Positions 15,428 through 22,815 of a DNA stretch of 64,000 nt are shown here, in pieces. Both the position numbers and the translations under genes were made by a program. How positions within the stretch are numbered: the stretch's first letter is position 1; every line of letters begins with the position of its first letter. The notes under the pieces were generated by a model. It was not told the DNA's origin, ran no database searches, and saw only the letters and a list, made by a program, of their open reading frames with translations. The stretch is from Mycobacteroides immunogenum (lineage in GTDB: Bacteria; Actinomycetota; Actinomycetes; Mycobacteriales; Mycobacteriaceae): the NCBI RefSeq assembly GCF_001605725.1, contig NZ_CP011530.1, positions 1,054,001 through 1,118,000 on the forward strand, written 5' to 3'.

Positions 15428-16876
15428 TCAAAACCCGGGTGGCCGGCGATACCCGCCGATCACTTCGGCCAGGCACTGCACAAATTTCACCGCGGTGCGG
15501 TCATGCAGGTAGGGCGCTATCACCTGAATACCCACCGGAAGCCCCTCTCGTGTCGTCCCAATGGGTGCGACCGCCGCGGGTAGGTGGTTCAGGGCCGACG
15601 GCGCCACCCAGGTGAGCATGTCGCCATAGGGGCGGCTCACTCCGTCGATTCGCAGGGTGCGCACCGACCAGCCAGGGTCGGGCCGCTGGTCGTGAGCGAA
15701 GGCGGCGGTGGGGCTCACCGGACAGATGAGTACGTCGACATCACGGAAGAATTCTGCCCAGCGGCAGCGCGATTGATGCCGACGCTCATCCAGCGCGTGC
15801 CAGTCACGGAATCGGACCGTGATATCCGAGGCGAATCCGCCTGCTGTTCCTTCTGCCCCGGCGAGCTCGACAAGCGCGGAGTACGCGGACTCCGGCTCGA
15901 TCAACCCGCTTTGCGCCATCAAAAGTGGCCGGTACAGCGCCATCGTTTCCTCAAGCCCCACAGGACCTTTGCACTCGGTGACGGTCGCGCCCTCGGACCT
16001 GACGGCCTCGACCATCTGCTCCATGATGGTGAGCAGCTCACGATCGACCGGGCAGAACGCGTCGTCGAGCCACGCGGCCACCCGAAAGTCCCGCAGGTTC
16101 TGCGCCCGCGATCCGGGCAGGCTCAAGCGCCAGGCCGGCACATTGTCACGGTCGGGACCGGCGAGTACCTCGATGCCGAGATCAAGATCGTCGGCGTGCC
16201 TGCCGAGAGGGCCGAGCACCGCCATGTCGAATTCCGCCAGGGAGCCGGGGGCGTGCCCCGAGACGCTCCCGTGGCGGGGGACTATTCCGTACGAGGGCCG
16301 CAGCCCGTAGATCCCGCAGAAATAGGCCGGTACCCGGATCGAGCCCGCGGTGTCGCCGCCGAGTTCCAGCCCGGTCAGCCCCGCGGCCAGCGCCGCCGCG
16401 GATCCACCAGATGATCCGCCGGGGGCGCGCGTGGGATTCCACGGGTTGTTGGTGGTTCCGTAGATCTCGTTGTACGTCTGCCAGTCTCGTGCGTCGGTCG
16501 ACAGGTTGGACTTGCCGAACACGATGGCCCCGGCGTCCTTGAGCCGTGCGACGGCATCGGCGTCGCTGGTCGAAACATGGTGCCCCCAGCGGGTGGAGCC
16601 ACCGGTGGTGCGCATCCCCGCGACCTCGAGACTGTCCTTGATGGTCACGGGAACCCCGTGGAGTCGGCCCAGCGGCTCGCCCTGTGACACTTTGCGATCG
16701 GCTTCCCTCGCCGCGTCTCGTGCTCGATCGTCGTCACGGGCGACGATGGCATTTACTTGTGCGTCAAGGCCATCCACCCGGGCCAGGTAGTGGTCGAGAA
16801 GCTCGACACTCGATACCTCTTTGGTCGCGACGGCTATCGCGAGCTCGCGGGCAGATCGAAAAGCCAGGTCGGTCAC
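15428..16876 (-). CDS. Amidase signature family hydrolase
   Basis: A 482-aa amidase. The Ser-cis-Ser-Lys triad is visible: Lys in GVPVTIKDS, the cis-Ser in GGSSGGSAAALAAG, and the nucleophilic Ser in GGDTAGSIRVPA. It would hydrolyse a carboxamide; the substrate is not predictable, though the size and C-terminus fit stand-alone amidases rather than GatA, and no gatB/gatC is nearby. The open frame runs 438 bp further upstream, but that stretch is antisense to a terminator and to the next gene's 3' end. I placed the start at GTG 16876 (VTDLAFRSAREL), where similarity to family N-termini begins; the Shine-Dalgarno is weak. Confidence 0.87.
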   Translation of the reverse strand: MTDLAFRSARELAIAVATKEVSSVELLDHYLARVDGLDAQVNAIVARDDDRARDAAREADRKVSQGEPLGRLHGVPVTIKDSLEVAGMRTTGGSTRWGHHVSTSDADAVARLKDAGAIVFGKSNLSTDARDWQTYNEIYGTTNNPWNPTRAPGGSSGGSAAALAAGLTGLELGGDTAGSIRVPAYFCGIYGLRPSYGIVPRHGSVSGHAPGSLAEFDMAVLGPLGRHADDLDLGIEVLAGPDRDNVPAWRLSLPGSRAQNLRDFRVAAWLDDAFCPVDRELLTIMEQMVEAVRSEGATVTECKGPVGLEETMALYRPLLMAQSGLIEPESAYSALVELAGAEGTAGGFASDITVRFRDWHALDERRHQSRCRWAEFFRDVDVLICPVSPTAAFAHDQRPDPGWSVRTLRIDGVSRPYGDMLTWVAPSALNHLPAAVAPIGTTREGLPVGIQVIAPYLHDRTAVKFVQCLAEVIGGYRRPPGF

Positions 16877-16949
16877 GTGGTAGAGGTTGGTCAACGGCCG
16901 AGAGATCCGCCAGTGCGGCGTTCCATCAGATGGGCCGCGGAACGGGAAA

Positions 16950-16985
16950 TGCCCGCCTACAAGCGTTGTCGCTCGTAGACGGGCA
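16950..16985. terminator. Stem-loop downstream of the MPT64-like gene
   Basis: TGCCCGCCTACAAGCG pairs with CGCTCGTAGACGGGCA (two mismatched positions, loop TTGT). It lies 15 bp after the stop of the minus-strand exported protein gene. The weak T content makes it a mycobacterial-type terminator. Confidence 0.6.
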
Positions 16986-17000
16986 CTTCCGGTCGCGTTT

Positions 17001-17819
17001 CTAGCCGCCGTATCCGGGGCGCAGAATCGGGGCGACTGCGCCGATCGGGATATGCGCCTCGACGGTGCCGCCGTCCATCGACCACACCTGCGCGCCGGGG
17101 GTGTAATCGATCGGATAGTCATGCGCCACAGGGTAATCCGGCATGTAGATGACCAGTTCGTCCGGCGTGAGCGCCCACGCCTTGTACCCACCCGAGTACA
17201 CCTTGTCGGGAGTCCAGCGCTCCGGGACGAAGGGGTAGGTGCCCGGGTTGTGCGCCCAGGCCGCACGGTCGAAGCCTTCCAACAGGTAAGGCTCGGCCAG
17301 CGGGGTGATGGCATCCAGCCCCAGGCCGGGCTTCAGGATGTCCACCAGCTGCAACCGCTTACCGGTGGACATGTCCCAGGTGAAGGTGCGGTACGCGTTG
17401 TTGGTCTGCGGGCCGTTGGCGTGATAGTCCTCGTGGAAGACCACCGACATGGCGTTGCCGTGGTGGAACACCTGGAAATTCTCTTCGCCATAGCTGTCCT
17501 GAATCATGTCAGCGCCCTTGGCTTTCCAATTGTTGTACAGGTTGCGCAGGTAGTCGCGGATGGTCGGCCCGGTTGTTCCGTTGTCGACCAGATCTCCGGG
17601 GATGGCCACCTTGATATCGCGATCGGCCTTGCGGGGCGAGGTGATTACGGTGTGGCAGTACAACCCGTCGAAATTGCCGCCCAGATCACCGCAGAACGAC
17701 TGCGCCGACGCCGCCGCCAACGGTGCGCCGACGAGCGCGGTGCCCGCCATAGCGGTGGCAACCACCGTCCCGGCAACCCCTCGGGCTACCCGCCCGGCGA
17801 AGAGTTTAGAAATCCGCAT
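17001..17819 (-). CDS. Exported DUF3298 protein (MPT64/TB22.2-like)
   Basis: A 272-aa secreted protein. The signal peptide covers about residues 1-38 (RVARGVAGTVVATAMAGTALVGAP then ASAQS). The mature part has Cys pairs near its N-terminus (FCGDLGG, LYCHTV) and the RsiV/MPT64-type C-terminal domain: LLEGFDRAAWA, then LTPDELVIYMPDYPVAH. Relatives include M. tuberculosis MPT64 and the esterase-like TB22.2 (Rv3036c). It lies 18 bp after an Mce-associated gene, at the end of the mce unit, so it is probably co-transcribed with it and exported to the same cell-envelope site. A functional link with Mce transport is only inferred. Confidence 0.8.
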   Translation of the reverse strand: MRISKLFAGRVARGVAGTVVATAMAGTALVGAPLAAASAQSFCGDLGGNFDGLYCHTVITSPRKADRDIKVAIPGDLVDNGTTGPTIRDYLRNLYNNWKAKGADMIQDSYGEENFQVFHHGNAMSVVFHEDYHANGPQTNNAYRTFTWDMSTGKRLQLVDILKPGLGLDAITPLAEPYLLEGFDRAAWAHNPGTYPFVPERWTPDKVYSGGYKAWALTPDELVIYMPDYPVAHDYPIDYTPGAQVWSMDGGTVEAHIPIGAVAPILRPGYGG

Positions 17820-17837
17820 GATTACCTTTCCGGCGGT

Positions 17838-18527
17838 TTACAGGTATTCCAGCTTGCTCGCTAGCCAACGGCCATCGATCTTTTCCATGGTGATCTTCAT
17901 CCGGCTCTTGTCGATCCGCGGATCGGGCCGTTGAGTGTTGGTGATCGTCTGATCGACCATCATCAGCAGGACCACCTTGTCCGTGGACTTGTACTGAATG
18001 GCCGAGTTCACCACCTTGCCGTGCGAGGCGGCCTTGTTGTCGAGCAGCAATTGGCGCAGCTGCACGCTGGCCGGGGTGAAGTCCTTCTTGAGGTCGCCGG
18101 TCGCCCCGTTGAGGATCTTGCGGAAGCTTTCATCGATGTCGTTGCTGTCGATGCTGGTCAGGGTCTCGGTGTACGGGATGGCAACCGCCAGCGCCTGCTC
18201 GCCCGCGGCGTCGATCTGATGCTGCTGCCAGACCTTCCAGCCGAAGATGCCGGAGAACACGAGCGCACCGATCAGGATCGCCGCGATGGCGCCGAAGGCG
18301 GCGTAGCGAACCCAGGACGATCCCTTGGCCGCATCCCCGTCGTCATCGAGACTGGCAGTCTCCGAATCGGAATCAGCGCTTGAGTCCGCGTCATCCTCGG
18401 TCGAATCGGTGTCTTCGGCAACCTCCGAATCAGCCTCGGCAGCAGAGTCGACGGTCTCTTTGTCGTCGGCGGTGTCCGTGTCGGCGTCGTTTGTGGAGTC
18501 GACGTCTTCTTTGGTCATGGTGACCAC
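17838..18527 (-). CDS. Mce-associated membrane protein (Mam)
   Basis: A 229-aa single-pass protein typical of genes at the 3' end of mce operons. Residues 1-70 are extremely acidic and low complexity (Asp/Glu/Ser/Thr/Ala). One TM follows (YAAFGAIAAILIGALVFSGIFGW, split here as residues about 75-97), and then a periplasmic domain of the NTF2-like Mam fold. Known Mam proteins stabilise Mce complexes. It lies 37 bp after mceF. The acidic tail is longer than I expect for the family. Confidence 0.82.
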   Translation of the reverse strand: MVTMTKEDVDSTNDADTDTADDKETVDSAAEADSEVAEDTDSTEDDADSSADSDSETASLDDDGDAAKGSSWVRYAAFGAIAAILIGALVFSGIFGWKVWQQHQIDAAGEQALAVAIPYTETLTSIDSNDIDESFRKILNGATGDLKKDFTPASVQLRQLLLDNKAASHGKVVNSAIQYKSTDKVVLLMMVDQTITNTQRPDPRIDKSRMKITMEKIDGRWLASKLEYL

Positions 18528-18564
18528 GGTAGTAGCTCCTTGAATCTGATTCGCAGGTCAGGCA

Positions 18565-19815
18565 TCAATGTGGGGGTTCGATCGGCAGTGTCGGTCCACC
18601 ATAGGGCGTGGGCACCTGGAACCGACCCTTCGGTGTCGGATCTGCCTTCTTGCCCATATCGGCTCCCATGGGTGGTCCGGCGGTGTCGTCCCCTGCTGGT
18701 CGGGGCGCGTTCTTGGCGCCGCGGATCAGCACGGCCGGGTCCTCGTCCGCGCAGTAGTTGGCGTACAGGAACGGCTCGGGGTAGTCGGCTGCCGAGCCGG
18801 GGAGTCTCGGCGTCGGGTAGTCGCAGACATAGCGGGGATAGAGATCGGCGGTGGCCCAGATGCCGCCCTCGTGCATGATGCTCATCAAGGCGTCGAAGAC
18901 CGAACCCCGATAGTTGGGGAACAGCGCGTTGAGGGCGGGGACGCGCAGATAAAGCAGCTTGGAGGCGGTCGCCAGACTCCCCAGCAGCGTCACCATGGTG
19001 TCCGAGTTGTCGTCGAACAGGTTGTCCACCGAGTGCAGTGTCTTCGGTGTCTGCTCGACGAGCGTGCGGTAGCCGTTCTGCATCTTGTCCACGCCGCGCA
19101 GTGTGCGGCCGAGTTCGTTCGCGGTGGCCTTGATGCCGGAGTTCTTGTCGGAGGCCAGGGTCAGCACCACGCGGCTGGTCTTGAGGATGCTGGTGGTCTC
19201 GGGCAGCACCGAGTCGAGGGTGCTGAGCAGGAAGGTGCCACCGTCGATGATCTCGGTGAGCTTGCGCGGACCCTCCTTGCTCAGGCTCAGTTCCTTCTTG
19301 ATGAGCTCAAGCTTCTTGGGATCGACCTGCGCCAGCAGCCCGTCGGCATCGGCGAGCAGCTTGGCGAGCGTGACGGGAACCTGCGCGCCCTGGGAGATGA
19401 CGGCGCCGTCCTTGAGGAACGGACCTTGATCCGAGACACCCTCGAAGTTGATGTACTGCTCACCGGCGGGGGAGAGTCCGGTGACGCGCACCTTCGCCGA
19501 GACCGGGATCTTGTACTTCGACTGGATCTCCGCGACCGCGTCCACGCCCTGCTGGGTGATGTCCAGCGACTCCACGGTGCCGATCTTGACGCCACGCAGC
19601 GCGACATCCTGATTGGGTAGCAGACCGCCCGATTCCGGGAGCTGCACTTTGACGCGGTAGGTGCCGGAGAAGGGGCTGACGCGCAAGGCGCCGACCGTCA
19701 GATAGCCGATCGCGACCAACAACACGGTTGCCAGCGCGATGCCGGAGAGCAGCATTTTCTTGCGGTGCGCGGCCCGAACGGAGCCGACGAGGCCGTTGGC
19801 GATGGCGTTGATCAC
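18565..19815 (-). CDS. mceF: MceF-type MCE protein
   Basis: About 416 aa. One TM near residues 23-43 (LLSGIALATVLLVAIGYLTVG), an MCE domain (about 50-130: YRVKVQLPESGGLLPNQDVALRGVKIGTVESL), long alpha-helical region, and a Pro-rich C-terminus with two Cys in ADLYPRYVCDYP and LYANYCADE. MceA-F form a hexameric hydrophobic tunnel carrying lipids across the periplasm. The open frame extends 83 codons further upstream, but that part is in the wrong frame over mceE's Pro-rich tail; the real start is GTG 19815, overlapping the mceE stop by 4 bp. Last MCE subunit before mam, matching mceF by position. Confidence 0.9.
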   Translation of the reverse strand: MINAIANGLVGSVRAAHRKKMLLSGIALATVLLVAIGYLTVGALRVSPFSGTYRVKVQLPESGGLLPNQDVALRGVKIGTVESLDITQQGVDAVAEIQSKYKIPVSAKVRVTGLSPAGEQYINFEGVSDQGPFLKDGAVISQGAQVPVTLAKLLADADGLLAQVDPKKLELIKKELSLSKEGPRKLTEIIDGGTFLLSTLDSVLPETTSILKTSRVVLTLASDKNSGIKATANELGRTLRGVDKMQNGYRTLVEQTPKTLHSVDNLFDDNSDTMVTLLGSLATASKLLYLRVPALNALFPNYRGSVFDALMSIMHEGGIWATADLYPRYVCDYPTPRLPGSAADYPEPFLYANYCADEDPAVLIRGAKNAPRPAGDDTAGPPMGADMGKKADPTPKGRFQVPTPYGGPTLPIEPPH

Positions 19816-21146
19816 TGGCCCATCACCTCCGGTGCCGGGGCGGGCCCTGGTACAGGTGCCGGTGCGGGGGTCGTCGATGTTTGTGCGGGAACCGCACCCG
19901 CGGCGGGACCCGACGCGGGCACCGCCTGCCCGGGGGCCGGCGGTGCGGCGCCAGGCGGCGGACCGGGAACGCGCTCGATGACACCCGGCTCGGTCGGGCT
20001 CGGTCGCATCGGAACGTCCTCGCCGTACACGCCCTTGCCGACGACGCGTTCCTGCAGGCGCCACAGCGTGTATTTGAACGAACCAACCAGTTGAGCCCAG
20101 TTGTAGCGCTTGGGCCCATGGGTACCGACGTCTCCCTTGAACCCCGCGTCCGGTATCGACCCGAGAATCAGTCGATCAATACTCACCCTCACAGAGATCG
20201 TGTCACTTGGTGTGATCTTGATGAGCGAGGTGAATTGCCGGTTGAGCGCATTGATATCGACGGTTGGATCTTGCGCCACGTCGTTCCACGCCTTGGCGAT
20301 GGTGTTCGCATCCTTGATGAGGCTGCGGCCGCTGGTATCGGTGCCCGCGATCGATGGGAACTTCTGCAACTGCTGGGTGGTGGCGCCGATCTGGAGAACC
20401 AGCTGCGAGAGTTGGGCGGTGTTGGCGGCGAGCGCCTCGGTGGCCGGGTCCGCTTCTTTCACGATGTCCGTCAGCGCCTGGTTCTTGGTATCGAGCTGAT
20501 CGGCCAGCTGCGAGGTCTGCGTGAGAGCATCCGAGATCTGTGTCGAGCGTGTATTGAGCGTTCCCAGTAGCCGATTGGAGTCCTTGATCAGATCACCAAA
20601 GGCCTGGCCCTGATCGCCCGTCGCTTTACCGAAACCGTTGATGACGTTGGTCAGGTTGCGTACCGCGCCACCGTTGGAGACCAGCGCGGCCGAGCTGAGC
20701 ACGGACTCCACCGTTGCCGCCGCGGTCGTCGAATCCAGGCCGATGGTGTCGCCGTCCTTGAGTGCGGGTGCATCCGATGCCGCGCCGGCCGGGGGGCGAA
20801 TCGAGACGAAGACGTCGCCGAGCGGTGTCGCGGAACGTAGCTCCGCGGTACTGCCCTTGGGCAGGCGCACCCCGTCCAGAATGCGCAGGGTGGTGATGGC
20901 GGTGTAGTTGCTCACCCGCATGTTGTCGACCTGGCCCACGTCGGCGCCGGCCAGTTTGACCTTGGCGTTGTTCGGGAGGTTCAGGATGTTCGAGAACAGC
21001 GCCGTCAGGTGGTAGCCGCCGCTGCCAACGCCCGGAGCGGGCAGTGGCAGGTCACCCAGGCCGTTGGTGGCACATCCGGAAAGCGCGGTGCCGGAGACCA
21101 GTGCCGCCACGCTCAGCGCGGCCAGCCGCTTACGTGTAGCCATCAC
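19812..21146 (-). CDS. mceE: MceE-type MCE lipoprotein
   Basis: A 444-aa lipoprotein: signal peptide with lipobox LSGC (Cys near residue 25), MCE domain (about 44-120, HLTALFSNILNLPNNAKVKLAG), a helical mid-region of repeated Q/N-rich heptad-like segments, and a Pro/Ala-rich C-terminal 60 residues. In mce operons the fifth subunit is the lipoprotein. Translation is coupled on both sides by 4-bp overlaps (fusion gene upstream, mceF downstream). The protein itself looks complete, which makes the damage to the upstream part of the operon the more notable. Confidence 0.92.
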   Translation of the reverse strand: MMATRKRLAALSVAALVSGTALSGCATNGLGDLPLPAPGVGSGGYHLTALFSNILNLPNNAKVKLAGADVGQVDNMRVSNYTAITTLRILDGVRLPKGSTAELRSATPLGDVFVSIRPPAGAASDAPALKDGDTIGLDSTTAAATVESVLSSAALVSNGGAVRNLTNVINGFGKATGDQGQAFGDLIKDSNRLLGTLNTRSTQISDALTQTSQLADQLDTKNQALTDIVKEADPATEALAANTAQLSQLVLQIGATTQQLQKFPSIAGTDTSGRSLIKDANTIAKAWNDVAQDPTVDINALNRQFTSLIKITPSDTISVRVSIDRLILGSIPDAGFKGDVGTHGPKRYNWAQLVGSFKYTLWRLQERVVGKGVYGEDVPMRPSPTEPGVIERVPGPPPGAAPPAPGQAVPASGPAAGAVPAQTSTTPAPAPVPGPAPAPEVMGQ

Positions 21147-22339
21147 TTTTGCCCCATCGCCGCGAGCCCGTCAAGCACGTAAGTCAGGCCGAAGTCGGGG
21201 CCGTAGTCCTGCAATGTGCCTGTGCTGCAGCCCAGTTGGCGCAGGCCCATCAGATTGCAGATCTCCTTGCCGGTCTGGCTCTCGAACAGCAGCTTGTCGG
21301 TGAGGAATCGGGCGCGAAACGAGCCGTTGTCCTGGTCGACGGTGTTGTAGAGGTTCTCCACGGCCAGCGGCGCGACGTCGAGAGTCTCCGCGAGCTCGCG
21401 CTGGTTGTCCACCACCGTCTTGAGTGCGGTGTTGCCATTGAGTACTGACTGCTTGATGTGGTCTCGGTTGGCATCCAGCACGTCACCGGCCTGCTTGACC
21501 AACTCGTTGAGCCTGCGGCCAGTGGTGCCCGTCCCGAGTGCCTCATCGTCGATGATGTTGCTGAGTTGGTGGATGGTGGTGGAGAACTCGCGCAGCTTGC
21601 CGTCGTTGGCGGCTGCGGCGTCGAACAGCGAACTGACGTTCTTGATGATGGATGTCATCTGCTCGCGCGTGGTCACGCCGCCTTCCGAGCTGAGACGTAG
21701 CGCCTTGGACAGCTCATCGAGCCCCGACTTGATCTTGTCGCCGTTCCCATAGGCGACACCGGCGGCGGCGTTGATGATGTCACTGACCGGTCCCTGACCG
21801 TTGCCGTCGCCCTTGAGCGATACCGACAATTTGTCGAAGCGGGGGACGACGAGCCGCCGGATCACCGAGACACCCATCACCTCCATGGCATCGGTCTCTT
21901 CACGCATGGTGCGCGAGCCGAGGTCGGCGGTGATGGCCGAACCCACCGCGGCGGACATGAGCAGAGCGGCCACCAGCGAGGCGGCCTGCCGGATGATCGC
22001 GATGCCGCTGGCCGCGCCGGCCAGTGAGGTCGCACCGACCTGGCCCGCGAGCAGTGCGAATTGGATGGAGAGTGTGACACCGATGGGCAGGGTCACCAGG
22101 ATGACGGGGACGACGGCGGTACCGGCCTGGAAAGCGCCCTGCCGTACGAACTCCTGCCACTGGAAGTTTCCGGTGAACAGATCGACGAAGAACCATTGGA
22201 TGGTGCGGACACCGAGCATGAACTGCTCGCCGACGGTTTTGAGGGACTCCAGCGGGTGTCGCTTGACATACCCGGTGGTCCAGTTCTGGATCGCCGCGAC
22301 GCCATCAGTGGTGGCGCGGCGCTCGTCGTGTGTAGTCAT
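21143..22339 (-). CDS. In-frame fusion: YrbE permease N-terminus + MceD-like C-terminus
   Basis: A 398-aa open frame with two mismatched halves. Residues 1 to about 166 are a YrbE/MlaE-type permease beginning (FQWQEFVRQGAF, the VPVILVTLP helix, ADLGSRTMREETDAMEVMG, ending RRLVVPR). From about residue 167 (FDKLSVSLKGDG) it is the helical C-terminal part of an MCE subunit, ending LDGLAAMGQK just before mceE, hence MceD-like by position. The rest of yrbEA, all of yrbEB, mceA, mceB, mceC and the N-terminal TM and MCE domain of the fourth subunit are missing, the expected result of one in-frame deletion of several kb with its junction near 21840. The product would be a truncated permease carrying a misplaced helical tail. 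Loss of function of this Mce transporter is likely. Confidence 0.8.
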   Translation of the reverse strand: MTTHDERRATTDGVAAIQNWTTGYVKRHPLESLKTVGEQFMLGVRTIQWFFVDLFTGNFQWQEFVRQGAFQAGTAVVPVILVTLPIGVTLSIQFALLAGQVGATSLAGAASGIAIIRQAASLVAALLMSAAVGSAITADLGSRTMREETDAMEVMGVSVIRRLVVPRFDKLSVSLKGDGNGQGPVSDIINAAAGVAYGNGDKIKSGLDELSKALRLSSEGGVTTREQMTSIIKNVSSLFDAAAANDGKLREFSTTIHQLSNIIDDEALGTGTTGRRLNELVKQAGDVLDANRDHIKQSVLNGNTALKTVVDNQRELAETLDVAPLAVENLYNTVDQDNGSFRARFLTDKLLFESQTGKEICNLMGLRQLGCSTGTLQDYGPDFGLTYVLDGLAAMGQK

Positions 22340-22815
22340 CGCAGGTGACCAGCACAGACGCAGCTCGGAGGGGTTGCGGCTACGGCGATCAATACAGCTC
22401 CCTGTGTGACCTGGAACACAAATCCCAGCAATCTACGAGTACGTCTCGGACATCATGGGCTATTCGGTTCCTGGACGCAGCCAAAACGCCAAAATGGATG
22501 CACCCGTGAACGTAAATTGACGGGCGTCTACTGGGCTTGTAGTACCCCGGCGTCCTGGCGGTTCGGGTATTTGCTTCGGCGGCCCGGTTGCTTGCCGTAA
22601 ACGCTTGTTGACGCATTCAGCAAACTTTCATCAACCACTTTGCGCGAGTATGTGTGCTGCTCGGGCGGAATTTAGCGACCAGGGCAAGTCTGGGCACGCG
22701 GCGTTACCAAACAAATCGCAGGTAGACACGATTTTCAAATGATGATTATGAGCTGGATCACACGTTTACAGTGCTGCTCTAGTTTCTGGATTCCCTCAAA
22801 GGAGAGGTTGCGGTT
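22340..22815. promoter_or_regulatory. 476-bp divergent intergenic region (mce operon / exported protein)
   Basis: Contains no convincing gene. It must hold the mce operon promoter (minus strand) and that of the large exported protein gene (plus strand). Composition becomes AT-rich from about 22600, with stretches such as CAAATGATGATTATGAG near 22740. A clear Shine-Dalgarno (AAAGGAGAGG, about 22798-22807) precedes the TTG at 22816. I see no confident operator. Confidence 0.5.

Noticed and set aside
16877..17314. N-terminal 146-codon extension of the amidase frame
   Set aside because: It runs antisense through a terminator hairpin and into the MPT64-like gene's 3' end, with Arg/Ser-rich shadow composition.
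19816..20064. N-terminal 83-codon extension of mceF
   Set aside because: It overlaps the coding Pro-rich end of mceE in another frame; the GTGA overlap at 19812-19815 is the usual coupled start.
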